A stretch of 64,000 nucleotides of DNA from Stropharia rugosoannulata (Eukaryota > Basidiomycota > Agaricomycetes > Agaricales > Strophariaceae), in assembly GCA_028532985.1 (NCBI GenBank), contig JANCIK010000003.1:692001-756000 (forward strand). Direction: 5' to 3'. Positions 12,966 to 24,722 of the stretch are shown here, piece after piece. Position numbers and translations under genes: made by a program. The notes under the pieces are model-generated. The model was not told the DNA's origin, made no database searches, and worked only from the letters and a program-made list of their open reading frames with translations. Position 1 is the first letter of the stretch; each line of letters starts with the position of its first letter.

Positions 12966-13969
12966 CTTTCAAGTGTACGAATATCAAATACGTACATTAT
13001 TTTTTGTATCATTAGCGTTTCATTTCTCGCGTTGTATGTTTTGGGCATCTTCAATGAAGTTCATACTGTGTTCACAGCCAATTGAGTGCTGGGATACTGA
13101 CGCGACTGTCGAAAGGACGACATGTGCTTACTTAGTACATACAAGTTACTACGCAGCGTGTTTCCGTACCTTATTTACTTTGAAATTACCGTGGTATTGG
13201 TATTCTTGGCTACGCCGTATATAGCGAATGTCTCAATACACAAAAACTCCTGGGACAGGCTCAAATCATATTCGGTTGCCTTTGGAACGTACTCCGTATG
13301 CCGGCACAGTCACACCGCACACTACAGTAATTTGCGGCGCAAACTAGGCTTCATTTTGCTCGTGACAAGCACTGCATCGATTTATTATCATACCTCCTAC
13401 AGTCCTACAGGACTGTTTTCTAGAAGAGAATGTGTATGCGTCAACGCGAAGCGATCTTCTGAGAAGATGAGACCAGGAGAAACGAAGGTCACCCGATTAA
13501 TGACCCGAAGAGGCAGCACCCACTCCGCGCGAACTCAACGCATTCGAAACTTATCATAAGGCTACTTCATGATTTGTTCATGATCGGCGTTAACCCGCGC
13601 GTTACCTCAGTCCTGCTGAGAACGATAAACAAACGTTGAGTGTCTTATTTTATCTCTTGCATTCTACGGCAATATGTAATCTATGTAACATCTTCGTCAA
13701 CGCGTTGATTGACGATTTTGACAGGTTACATGTATGTACATCTCTACATAAAGTACGTTAAACGTGCCGTTTGGATCTAAGGTTCACGTTCATTGACTGC
13801 CCCAAAATAGTAGGTCATCGCACCACGTCGCAGAGTGCCACTGCTTTGGGCTGGTGGATTAGATAATGTTGAGGCTATGAGGGCTGAACGTGAACGTTGA
13901 ACGTTGAACCTTCACCCCAGTTCTCGATACCCATTCTCTCGACTTTGCGTGCACCGTCGCGTACGATAC
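12966..13969. other. Intergenic, no gene seen
   Basis: A 145-codon frame at 13122-13559 has no motif and crosses the expected 3' UTR, so it is not called. Around 13885-13915 the heptamer GAACGTT/GAACGTG repeats back to back three to four times just before the flavin monooxygenase remnant. Confidence 0.45.
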
Positions 13970-16096
13970 GTGCACCCAGGATCTTGCTGCTCGAGTTCAA
14001 GGCTACAACCCCACAATGACTCTTGCCAACGCTGTAGGAATAATTGACAGAGGACAGTTCTCCAGGAGGAGTCTAGGCCAGACATCGCGTGTATCCTAGC
14101 TTGAAGATTAATAAGTATGTGATTCAGTTTTACGCGGAGCTCTGTTAGTTAACCCTCTTAACTTTAGCCTTCACGGAGAATTCTGTTTCTCGTCACTGCC
14201 TATGCCACCGCCCCAGGATTTTGCCAAGACAGGCGGATGACTGTCTGGAGAAGATCTCTGCAGCGGCTATATGGAAGCCTTCTCAGAGAAATTCCTGCGA
14301 GGCAAGATTAGATTTTGGGCTGATGTCCTCAGCGTGCGGCGCTCTACATCAACAAGTTTATGGGGCGTCTCTATCAGAGACAAGTCAAGCGGGCGAGAAT
14401 CCGTACTTGAATACGCTCGAGTTGTTCTATGCACAGGGGTCAGTACTTGCTCCATTCCTATTGACCTGTCGATGCTTATGCGTTGGCTTACAGGGATGTA
14501 ATGCCCCAAGCGTACCAAAAGCGTTATCTCAGTCTGCAGCTGACGTCGCAGGATTCCAAGGACTTGTCATTCACTCGAGAGACTTTGCCGAGAGCTTGGA
14601 AGAAATGCTTGTGAGAACGGAGCCAGACGACGGCAGGCCGAAGCACATTGTCGTGGTTGGCGGAGGCAAATCTGCTCAAGAGTAAGTGTATATACAGTAT
14701 ACTTCCCTGGTTTGCACCCGCCCTAACTCTTTCTCAGTGCTTCCTCTCATCTAGCAAATGAAGGAAGAAATGTGTCGGTCGTTTTCAGCAAAGTAGATGG
14801 GCCGATGGCCAACAAGAAGCCTCTCCCGAACTACATTGGCGCAGTCGGTAAGTGTCTCTGCAAGGTTATGCCGTTTCAGCTCGTGTCATACAATATTACA
14901 GGTTTCTAAGTATTCTCTCCCCATACATTGAGCTACGTTCATGCCTAGAGTCAGTTCCTTCTTCTAACTACCTTACCCAAAGTCTGATTAGAGAACTCCA
15001 GGCGCTTTCTTCATACGACATGGCTAGGAGGGAAAATAACACATTATTTCTGGAATGTCATGTCAGCATCGTCGGTACGCTTCATTTTGTACTGCTTTTC
15101 ACTATGCACTGATAGTCAGTATTTTCATCTCTACTAGTTTGATGTGCTACAGCTCTCCAAAGAATCTCCTCTTCGAAGCGCTCACTCGCTCTTCTGGAAT
15201 GTCCACACTACCGAAGAGGGATCATATCAGCCTGACAGCTTCTTTGCTGCGGTCAACCGAGGCACTATCAAATTATATCCCTCGTCTCATGTTCAAGGAT
15301 TTGGCACCGACGGCAGCTCGGTTGTGCTGAGCACAGGGCAGACCCTGCCTGCTGACGTCGTCATTTTGTGCACCGGATACGCCTCCTCATGGGGCCGCTT
15401 GTTTGACGGTATGTCTCTTAAACATACAGCGACAATAGCACAGCTTATGTTTTCTGCAGCGGAGACAGCGAAGGAGCTGGGAATAAACAAGCAGCGGCTT
15501 CCCCCTCAGGAAAAAGACGCTTGGGGTAAATTCGTGACATTGAAGGATCCTCCATCCGTCCAGGACCCTAATGCAGAGCAGCTGGCTACGACAATCTACC
15601 GTGGCATTGTCCCAGCCAAAAACATTGAGCGGCGTGACTTTGCCGTCAACGTCGCTGTGGTATGTATCCGATCTTATCAAGTTCTTATATCCGTGCTCAG
15701 TATACATCCAACGCCGGATACATGTACGAAGTTTCGGCTCACTGGATCTCTTCCTACTTCCTGCATGGCCAGATGAAGCTTCCGTCGTCGGCTGAGGAAG
15801 CCCTTGCCAATGGAATCTACTACGCTGTGGTTGCGCAAACGATTCCCGGGCGTCGCGTCTCACATCAACGAGAGCTATGAGTAGCCGTTCTGACTCGCTG
15901 CATGCGTTTTGCTGATGCGGACTTTTCTTACAAGCTGGTGTTAACATGTAGACACGCTACTTATGGACATGCATCTACCGTATATGCGGAGCGGTGTGAC
16001 TGGCTGACATGGCCCTTCCAGGTGGTTGAACAAAGTGAAATTCAGGGATTAAGTGAAGAGAGGCGGGCAAAAAGACCAGCCAAGAGCCTTGCTTAA
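13970..16096 (+). pseudogene. Flavin-containing monooxygenase pseudogene
   Basis: A multi-exon FAD/NADPH monooxygenase (FMO/Baeyer-Villiger-like) is traceable almost end to end. One reads YNPTMTLA, then GGV-stop-ARHRVYPSLKINN, LHGEFCFSSLPMPPPQDFAK, GG-stop-LSGEDL, YMEAFSEKFLRGKIRFWADV, the NADPH Rossmann motif KHIVVVGGGKSAQ, RFLHTTWLGGKITHYFWN, the ADVVILCTGYASSWGRLFD block and DWLTWPFQVVEQSEIQGLSE. Disruptions are TAG at 14074-14076 where the family has Trp (TGG), TGA at 14238-14240 where Arg is expected (CGA), frameshifts near the N-terminus, and at least one more between about 15860 and 15990. Ordinary introns remain in place, so this is a decayed gene and not a processed copy. Both stops fit single C:G to T:A transitions. 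Confidence 0.85.
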
Positions 16097-17129
16097 CCTT
16101 TTAAACCCCGCGTGAAGAATTTACGAGCCACACTATTTTTCACGCCAGTTTGAACCTTCCAACTAGAACGTTCTATAAGTATAGCAATCACCGCGACAAA
16201 AAACAGTGCAAAGTCAATTTCCCACGTCCATAAAACTTCCCACGTCCTTGTGTTTCTTATTCAACGCAAGTTATGTTCAATGTATGTACATCGTTCGGAG
16301 CAGTCGGAGATACAAGTTCACGTATAAGTACACAGAAGGAGTGCTTATTATTGGTTCCTTCCTCGGTATCACTTGTTTAAACCTAGCCCATTCGGAAAGT
16401 ACTTTTTGAAGAGCTCAGGATAATGTACCTCAGCGACATCAGGGTGACTCCTGACATCAAAGCCATGTTAGAGAAAACAACAAAGATTTAGAGAGAAAAA
16501 GGCATACTTTATACTTGAGATGAGAAACGCCTCTCCCATTAGCACCTTGTCTATCTCTGCCATGTTTATTGCTTCATTTTTTCGTAGGAAGTTAGTCTTA
16601 CGGTACGGTAACAGAAAGAAAGCAAACACAAACATTCCGTTTCGCCGACAGCACCCCTGAGCTCCTTAAGTTTTAATATCTCTGGCGGAACTACGGATGA
16701 CAGTCATGAGCTTCATCGCTTGTATATGTAGTCCCGCTCCCAAACTTACTTGAATCTCTTATGGAGGGCAAGGTATTAGAGTCTTCCTATGGTAATGGAA
16801 CAAAACAAAAAAAGGAAGAGGGAACACTTGGGTATTTATAATGATGCTCATGTAGTGTGGTCGTGTTTGTATCCAAGTTCAGAGCGCACACGAACAAAGA
16901 CGTGTTTCTAGATGAAGTAGCTGACTTACTGATTTGGGCCGCGCAAATCAGGTATGCAAGCGGGTGCCTACACCGCGGCTCCTGCAAAGTTGGTATTATA
17001 CCAGTATACAAAAAAGACGCAATCAAGCTTTAAAGCGAGGTGAGGTGACGCCCTATCATCGACTCGGAGCAGGCTCGTAAAAGAATGACATTTGCCTTCA
17101 AGTCTACACAGACAGACCATTTGAAACCC
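16097..17129. other. Intergenic, no gene seen
   Basis: AT-rich, only short frames on both strands. It separates the end of the monooxygenase remnant from the 3' end of a minus-strand gene, so it is a convergent intergenic region. Confidence 0.5.
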
Positions 17130-18319
17130 TCAAGTTGTATACGGGAAATACGGAGGAACGGCGGCTTCGATCCAAATAGAGATACCGAAAGTCCTCCCTT
17201 GCCGTTCGATATCATCATCTATGTAGTCATAGCCACGCATACTGTAGCTACCAAATCCCCAAAAGTAGGAACACGAGTCTCGCTGTGAAAGGTGCATCTC
17301 AACCATGAGACAGATGCAGATTGCCACGATGGTCAAGTGGAAAGTGTAGTACCACGCCCCATTCTCGGGTTGACCTGTCAATAGAGCTGCAAGATCGTAG
17401 ATTAAACAGAGTCCAACTGTCGGGTCTGGTCCTGAGCCGATAGTCTGAGTCGTATGTAAGATCGTCGGAAAAACGGATGGACATTCGACAGTGACTAACC
17501 ATGAGAAGAAAAATAACACCGCTATTGAGCATCTGGGCGACCGACGGGGAGGCGACCTGGGTATGCATACATGAGTCGTTAACCCATGTAAGACGAGGTA
17601 TGCTAAGAATGAGAACCATACATCGATAATGCCCCAGGTCTTCCACATGTAAAGAACGGCCAGACCGACGTTGGTCTTCGTAACAAGGTGGGTCAGGTAG
17701 TTGAGAGGGGTGATCGGCTCATTTTCGGTATCATGGAGTAGCAGGAAGACGGTATATAGCTGGGTACAGAGATTGCCAATGGCAAGAACCTGAGAGACAA
17801 TAAAGTATCCTTTGAGCCATGCGATGCCCCATGCCGCTGTAGAAACATATTAAAAGGTATAAGAAGAAGAAAACGCGCTTGTTTACTCAACAGTGCACTT
17901 CCAAGAATATGATATGGAAGATAGGAGATCTGCGCAGAGCTGATGCCTACAGTTGAGGGAGATAGTAGATCATTTGAGACCTTCTTGCCATCAGAGCAGT
18001 TGCTCTGGCAGGATGTTGCTATGGGTATAAGATTATCGGCGTTGTCCCATCTGTAGAATAATTGCCGAAGCCAGTAGACATTGAGCATCGCAGACGCAGC
18101 AAAGTTCGCGAGAACGAAGTATTCGTTGGGATAATATATTTTGAAACCATTAGGAGTGTGGAGGGAAAGAACGTGGATCTGCGAATATACATAAGCAGCA
18201 AAAGCAGCAACAGCCAAGATACGGGTGCTGAAAAGACGGCGGCGAGAGACATAGGCAGGGGCCTTGCTCTCTGGAGAAGGCAACAATCTGAGGAGTTCTG
18301 ACCTGTCCGTCCCACACAT
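17130..18319 (-). CDS. Multi-pass membrane protein of unknown function
   Basis: Four exons on the minus strand (18319-17887, 17836-17622, 17556-17500, 17444-17130) give 339 residues in one frame. The last two introns are 65 and 55 bp with GTATGG/CCAG and GTTAGT/CTCAG borders. The alternative open frame through 17648 reads out of register with the final block. Hydrophobic helices include LAVAAFAAYVYSQIHVL, EYFVLANFAASAMLNVYWL, YFIVSQVLAIGNLCTQLYTV, NVGLAVLYMWKTWGI, MLNSGVIFLLM and FHLTIVAICICLMV. The block DPTVGLCLIYDLAALLTGQ resembles a conserved motif I recall from uncharacterised Agaricomycete membrane proteins; no function is known to me. The frame is open further upstream to an ATG at 18571, which would add 84 residues without a helix. 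The start is therefore uncertain. Confidence 0.7.
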
Positions 18320-19465
18320 TTTGAGAAGGGAGGAACACAGACTCGATAACTCATCTAGGGTACTAGATTTTATATGAACGGGACCTGTGGAACACAGGAG
18401 TAAACGAACTAGGCCAAATTCGAAGGCGGCGCGGTGTAGTCCAAAGTTAGGAAAACAGGAGTGATCGCAGACAATCCTCCTCTCCTGAAGTTCATAATAC
18501 TTTGTTCCATTGAAGCTCAAGCATTTGCACGGTGGCGGAGAGGAGACCTGTTTCATAGGTTTGGCGAACAATATACGAAGTAAAAAAAATCGTTATGTAT
18601 GTCTTCTGAGAGAATCTAAGGGGAGAGCATGAGGATGAAGAGGGGAAATAAATTAGGTACGTTCCATACTATCACGAAGCTTGGTATGCATGAATTTTGT
18701 AGGGAGCTGTAGGAATGTCAGCCCTGCTTTGTGCCAAGTAAGTACTAATGACAATCATCGTTTCGCTCCTGTGAAGTTGTAGAGTTTCAGGCCCTTGTTC
18801 AAGTGCTTGTTGAGGGCCATAGAGAGATGAAAATAAAAGTTTTATGCAAAATAATTGTTCGTCATACTCTCGAGTCACAGAGGGAGCCGAGGCAACCGAG
18901 TCACTGGCAGTTGGTATAGCAGGGACATTAGAGCTTTCTGTGAGCCACGGATCCTTTCCGAATTGAGTAGACATACTGCGTATTGGATCAGAAGTGGTTC
19001 AAACAACAAGTGGTCTGAAGAGACGGGTTGCAAACAAGTTGCAGAGCAGAGCAAGAGCAGAGCGAGACGACGACGTCGGAGTCTGGACGCGCATTTGGCA
19101 ATTGCGAGTGTGACCATGTTCTCACGTGAAAATGTCACGGACGCGTACCGGTCTGGACCACATTACATTTGCATTCTCTTGCGTTACACCCACTCCAAAG
19201 CTCCTCTGCCATGTCGGAGAAGTCATTAAAAAAGTTCCATCGTTGTCTTCCATTCAATAATTTCTGAAACTGTCTTGAATCTGCTATGGAGATAACACAC
19301 GTGCTGGTCATCAGCTTTCCGACCATGTCTGAAGTCCAAGAGCAATTCATGAGCCAACCCTTTTCAACTCGTGCCAATTTCTGTTTCCACCTTCTTATCA
19401 CCGGTGAATATCGTCCGACTTTCTAGCTGAAGCTCTGACAGCCCATCATCGAAGTCGCTGATGAC
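18320..19465. promoter_or_regulatory. Divergent intergenic region between membrane protein and F-box gene
   Basis: About 1.1 kb between two divergently oriented starts. It is AT-rich and without a supported gene, so it must contain both promoters. If the membrane-protein gene starts at 18571 the region shrinks by 250 bp. Confidence 0.4.
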
Positions 19466-22162
19466 ATGATTTCGGAGGACGAACTGCCGGACTACACTGT
19501 ATTCCACATGGACCGACGCTATAACTCCATCAACCCTCTCAGTAGTACTAGAGGAACTACAGTGTCACTAGCACCAGCAAGACGAAGTCAGAGATTTTCA
19601 AATGACCCGCAAATGGACGTGCAACGGATCGCAATGGCGACTTCAGATACACCTAGAAGACGCCAGAGGCGGAGACTCACGGGATCGCAGGGTCGCGCTT
19701 CTCAGACTAGACACAACTTCGCAAAACTTAAAAGGTTTCCTTTCATGCCAGTAGATGTTATTCTGGAGGTAAATCAGTTTATGTGTTCGTCGTACATCAA
19801 TCAGTCTCATTTTCCTTGTAGATTTGCTGGCTGCTTGGGCCTACAGATCTCCTTGCGTTATCCACAATCAACAAAGATTTGAGATCTATATTGTTGAACA
19901 AGTCCCTGTCGCTTACAATCTGGGACAATGCCCTCCAAACATCTGAGTCGATTCCCCGTCGTCCAAAGGGGATGTCTGGCCCTGCTTGGGCGCATCTCTT
20001 GTTTGGGCCATACTGTCATGTAACTTTTGAGATTTTTCTGTAGTTAGAGTTTATAGCTCATCTGCTCTTACAGTTTTGCGGCACCCCTACCTCAGAAATC
20101 CTGTGGCTTTTCAGGCAACGCATCTGTCAAAGGTGCGCTGACCATCAGTAAGTAGATAGACGGTTATTATCATACCTTCTTGTTCTAAGTATTGTTGCAC
20201 TAGCCTATTGCAGTTTATTCCATCGCGGACAGAAGAAACGCCTTCTCTATCTAATGCGGACGGTGTTTCCTTAGTATCACTCGTTCCGCATTACGGTGAC
20301 AGTGTGTCCTTTAATCAAACATATTTTTCCCTTCTCAAACGTAACTTGACAGGAGGTGGCATATTTTGTTTGAAGAAAGATTATCAGCAAGCAGACGAAG
20401 AATTCAGTCAGCTCCATTCCGTGGATGAACGGACGTCATATATCAAGCTCCGACAGGAAATGTTAAAAGAAAGAACGGTTGTACGTCCGGTTTTGTTATT
20501 CTGTAAAAACCTATTTCTTACACTTTCTTAGCATACAAATTTATCTGAACGCTGGGAACACAGTCAAGCGAGAAAACGTAGCGAGGAACGTTTCCAGATA
20601 AGGCAGGAAAGAGTGAATGCGTATGGTTCTTCTCCTCTTAAGCGTTGCACCACTGATTTAATCGACCAGAATCATCACAAAGCTGGATGAACTAGGCTGG
20701 CGCGATGAGATTGAAGGCATCCGTCCCCCGGACTCGTTTTATCGACACAATTCTGTAAATCGGTTGCAGGAATTGACAGACGACAGTATGTTTTCTATGT
20801 TTTCTCCTTTCTAAAGTGTAATCATTCCTTTCTAGATTGGACTCGTATCAAGCCTAATCTCATCATGTTCATGGAAAAGATGAAAGCTAAACGTTTAGCG
20901 CGAGAACGAAATGGCCTTGTGATGAAAGTCGTCCGCGATTTCAAAATAGTAAATCATCCGGGAGCGCATGGTTTCCCTGAACCTCCTGATTATTGCAACT
21001 TTCCAGCTGTGCGGTCTATAGTGCACAGTTCCGCGGATGTCGCGGTTGATGCGTCATCGTTCAGTGATGTTGTTTATTCTTTTCCTGCTCTCGTTGCCGA
21101 CTGGTGCAAGGGCGTTGACGCCCGATTGAAAGGGGTCTTGAAGAAGCATTTATCCCTCGAAAATACTTCTGGAAAACGTACACCCAGTGACAAGTTCATT
21201 TCGACCAAACTCAAGCTTGCAGTGACGGTATTCGAATGCAAACCCTGTCGCAAGGAGTTGGAGCATCATTACTACTCGTGTTATCGTCGAGAAAAGGCGC
21301 AAAGCAAACCTCTTTTCTATCCCCATGTTGTGGGTCATGTTCCATGCCTTACTCGCCATCAGTCGAAAACATCTCGGCTTCTACACCATTGCGGTATGCT
21401 CGGTCTGGACGAAGAGTATCTTAATGACAACCCTTCTACGTATCTCGTGCATGATCCGAGGGAACGAAAGAAGTGGTCGGCAGAGAGGCTTCAGTACAGC
21501 AGCTACATGAGTTCCAAGGCAAAGAATGTGGTGGAGGCGGTTAGTCTAGACCCCGCCGTGGCTACATCGGAATACATGGATGAGCAAAACGTTCGACTTA
21601 TCTGTGGATCGTGTTATTTGGATCAGAAACGAAAAGCAGGGGGCAGCAGTAAGTCCCCTCGAAACGTTCAAGTCGAATTATTTGAGTGGCGAACAATGGT
21701 CAGTACATTCTGCCTTGCATCTTGGACTCCGTTAGTTGAATAAATGACCATTTTCAGGTCCAACATCTATCAGACAAGCACGTCGATAAGGTCCCTCTCC
21801 TTGTTCTGAGGGGCGACAAAATGCGCAGGGCTGTCCTACAAGCGGAAGAGGAATTGGTACACATGTTCATCCCACAGTGGGCTTGCGTACATTGCATCGA
21901 CAGAAGCACGGAAAAGGGCAAACTATATGGTCATCTTGATCTCAAAGACCATCTCGAAGATAAGTACGTTAAAGCGAGCTCGGTGGCTATTTCTATGCGC
22001 TTACGGTATTTTACCAGGCATGATGTTCAATCGTTCATTCTTAACCGGGACTACTATCTGCATTACAGTGCACCGAACATTCGTGCGCACTATTCGCCTG
22101 GTAAACTTGAACTACGTGCTCCTGCCGCCGAAGCACCTGTTGTCAAGGTCGAACACAGTTGA
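19466..22162 (+). CDS. F-box protein with C-terminal zinc-finger-like module (copy 1)
   Basis: About eight exons. The N-terminus is basic (TPRRRQRRRLTG, nuclear-signal-like). The F-box reads FPFMPVDVILE, intron, ICWLLGPTDLLALSTINKDL. A conserved FCG..W.FRQRICQRC cysteine motif follows, then a coiled charged region (ERWEHSQARKRSEERFQIRQ) and the block HPGAHGFPEPPDYCNFPAV. Cysteine pairs occur in ECKPCRKE and CGSCYLDQ, and near the end is a CxxC...H...H module (WACVHCIDRSTEKGKLYGHL and following). F-box proteins are substrate receptors of SCF ubiquitin ligases; the zinc-like module may bind target or nucleic acid, which is inference. The GCACTAG acceptor near 20205 keeps the frame, where the next AG would break it. 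No disruption is seen. A paralogue with the same domain order lies on the minus strand at 41548-44374. Confidence 0.8.
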
Positions 22163-22682
22163 AGTCCCGGATTGTAACCGTTCTGCTTGTCCTCGTTCCT
22201 CGTACGAAACCAGCTACCTGGCAACGTTGTAATTTTATCGAGCCCTACACCAAGTTTCATCCTTTATGTTCAGCATTTTGTAAACAGTCAAAAAATGTAC
22301 AGTATTTTTAAAAATTCGAACAATGTTCAATTTTCGCTAGGTTTTCGCTCTGCCATCTACTTCAAATCTGCTCCATTTCAATATTTCTTAAGGCAAAATG
22401 CAATTCCTGTCATATAATGCACAACATTTAATCTTTTATCGCCTGAGCTGGTCTTTATTTTGAGCTATTGAGGCCGCCTTGAGAGCTTTGAGCTTGCCTT
22501 TGAAGTTGAGGAAAATACTTGGGCTTGACTTGAGCGAAGTACTTTACGTAATGCTACACTGAACGTTTTAGTCCCTTGAAGCTACCGCCTCCTGATGCTC
22601 ATCATACTGCCACTCGCCCAAGCCCTTGGGCTCTGCTTATGCCCTCTGGTGATTGACGGCATACGCGTAACTCGCTTCAATA
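22163..22682. other. Intergenic, COG8 promoter region
   Basis: Includes the 3' UTR of the F-box gene and about 230 bp rich in TTGAGCTT-like short repeats (22450-22545) before the COG8 start. No gene seen. Confidence 0.4.
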
Positions 22683-24722
22683 ATGGATGAAGCTACGTCT
22701 CCCTTGTACGAGCAAAGCACCTCACGGCTCACCGATGTCTCCCACCTCACCGAGGTTATCGCCTCGTCGTCCAAGATACCTCTGGAACAGCTCGCGAAGC
22801 CGCATTCGCAGCGGTATATGTCCGACCTCACGACTTACAGCCTCCCGGAGCTTCTCGCCGAGCCCACCACTCTCCAGACGCAGTCGCACCACCTCACGTC
22901 GAGCCTGACGTCCCTGACGCACACGTCGTACCCGACGTTCCTCTCGCTGCACCAGACCACGACCGCACTGACGACGTCGCTGACCTCGCTCTCCACCTCG
23001 CTTGATACGCTCCTGACGGGGAGCCTGCCCGCGCTCGAGGAGGCCGCGGCGGCGTGGAAGGAGCGCACGGAGCCGGTGCTCAAGGAGCGCGGCAAGGCGC
23101 GCACGGTGCTCGAGCAGCACGAGAAGATCCGCGACCTGCTCGACATCCCGCTGCTCATCGACACCTGTGTGCGCAACGGCTACTTCGCGGAGGCGCTGTC
23201 GCTCGTCTCGCACGCCAAGACGCTCGCGGCGAATGCGTCGGCGGCGAACAGGGCCTCGCCACTCATCCTCTCGTCCGTGCTGTCCGAGGTGCACCACTCG
23301 ATCATGCAAATGCTACTGTCACTGCTCAGCACGCTGTATGAGCCGAATCGGAAATTACCTGCACTGTGGAAGGCGGTTAACTTTCTCCGCAAGATGGACG
23401 TGTTTGGGCCATCGTCGCCCTTTGCGACGCCTCCCGCGCATCTCACATCGCTAGTTTCATCATCTGAAGGAGAGAAGCTTTTCGAGCCGCTCGGCCAGTC
23501 GATCTCGAGTGAGGAACAAATAGCGCTCGCGTTTCTTGTCGGACGCGAATCATGTCTAAAGTCAACGCTCGAACCGTGCAGCAGTGACGTTGCCCGAATG
23601 ACAAACCACGGGGAGCTGGAGGATCGAGAAAAGGAAGACCTAGCGCGGTATCTCAAAAAGTACATCGATATCTGGAGAGAGGGTGTATACGATGTCATCA
23701 CACAGTACACCTCTATTTTCCTCGAAAAATCTTCTTCGAGTGCTCAGCAGTCTGTGAAATCAAACTCGCCTACGATCACTTCTGAAAGCGAAATGATACA
23801 GGAATGGGCTCGGCTGCATACTCTGATAACAACATACGCTTCCCGGGCGCTTACCACGTATCTCTTGCCGACTTTGTCATCGAGTCTACCCTTGCTATCG
23901 ATGTCCCTCCTGCCTTCCCTACTCACGCAACTAACGTACTGCTCAACAGCGTTTGCGCGAGTAGGCCTCGATTTCCGGGGGATCCTCTCTGCCCTTTTCT
24001 CGCATGCAGTCACCGAAATAGTGAGTGACGAGATGCGCTCAGCCGCGGATAAATTCTCTGCCAAATTCAAGATACCCAGCGCGCCCATTTCGTCAAGCAC
24101 GCGGGCGCTCAACGGGTCTTCTAGACCGAAGAAGTTGGACCCGCCGACGAGCTGGCTCATCACACCTGCCACCGCGGCGCTCCCGCCGGTACCCGTCACG
24201 CCCGCGACGCCGGCCGCGGCACCCACGTTCGCGCAGAGTCCGCCGCATATCCCGCCTCAGATTCTCGCGTCGTACCCGCCGCTTGCAGAGCACACGAACG
24301 CGCTGCTGGCCGTGCTCAACGGGCTGCGGTTACTCGCGCCGACGGGGATCCTACACGCGCTCGCGGCGGTGCTGGACAACGACGTACTGGCGCTATGCGG
24401 GACGCGCGTGCACGCATACGTGAAGGCGTTCTGCGCGGAGCTTGACTCGGAGGACGGCGCGCAGATGAACGGTGTAGGTGGGGAGGATGAGGAGGACGAG
24501 GGGGAGAAGGAGCGTCGCGTGGTTATGGCATTTGGGCAGGTCTATTTCGGGATTCATGTCCCGTTTGTGCGGCGGGCGCTAGTGGAGGGGGTGTACGGCG
24601 TAAAGCTGGATGCCTCGTTCGAGGCGGTAGGCGATGCACTGCCCACTGCCGTTATGGACTGGGAGGACTATATTCTCGAACAGGCGGAAGAGAGTGACGA
24701 GAGTAGTGGAGACGAATCATAA
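22683..24722 (+). CDS. COG8: Conserved oligomeric Golgi complex subunit 8
   Basis: A single 679-codon exon. COG8 (Dor1 family) belongs to lobe B of the COG tether, which docks retrograde vesicles at the Golgi. Family features seen: near the N-terminus RYMSDLTTYSLPELLAEP, the position of the Dor1 motif, then a Ser/Thr/Leu-rich amphipathic stretch predicted to be coiled coil. Next come RTVLEQHEKIRDLLDIPLLI and CVRNGYFAEALSLVSHAKTL, typical of COG8, and further on EEQIALAFLVGRESCLKSTL. A low-complexity Pro/Ala insert lies near residues 490-530 and an acidic tail (EDEEDEGEKE, ESDESSGDES) at the end. Lack of introns and high GC set it apart from neighbours. Long open frames on the other strand here are shadows of the GC-rich codons. 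Confidence 0.9.
   Translation: MDEATSPLYEQSTSRLTDVSHLTEVIASSSKIPLEQLAKPHSQRYMSDLTTYSLPELLAEPTTLQTQSHHLTSSLTSLTHTSYPTFLSLHQTTTALTTSLTSLSTSLDTLLTGSLPALEEAAAAWKERTEPVLKERGKARTVLEQHEKIRDLLDIPLLIDTCVRNGYFAEALSLVSHAKTLAANASAANRASPLILSSVLSEVHHSIMQMLLSLLSTLYEPNRKLPALWKAVNFLRKMDVFGPSSPFATPPAHLTSLVSSSEGEKLFEPLGQSISSEEQIALAFLVGRESCLKSTLEPCSSDVARMTNHGELEDREKEDLARYLKKYIDIWREGVYDVITQYTSIFLEKSSSSAQQSVKSNSPTITSESEMIQEWARLHTLITTYASRALTTYLLPTLSSSLPLLSMSLLPSLLTQLTYCSTAFARVGLDFRGILSALFSHAVTEIVSDEMRSAADKFSAKFKIPSAPISSSTRALNGSSRPKKLDPPTSWLITPATAALPPVPVTPATPAAAPTFAQSPPHIPPQILASYPPLAEHTNALLAVLNGLRLLAPTGILHALAAVLDNDVLALCGTRVHAYVKAFCAELDSEDGAQMNGVGGEDEEDEGEKERRVVMAFGQVYFGIHVPFVRRALVEGVYGVKLDASFEAVGDALPTAVMDWEDYILEQAEESDESSGDES

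Noticed and set aside
13122..13559. 145-codon plus-strand frame
   Set aside because: No domain, poor start context and overlap with the expected 3' UTR of the preceding gene.
23180..24226. Long minus-strand open frames over COG8
   Set aside because: They are shadows of GC-rich codons; only the plus frame has family motifs.
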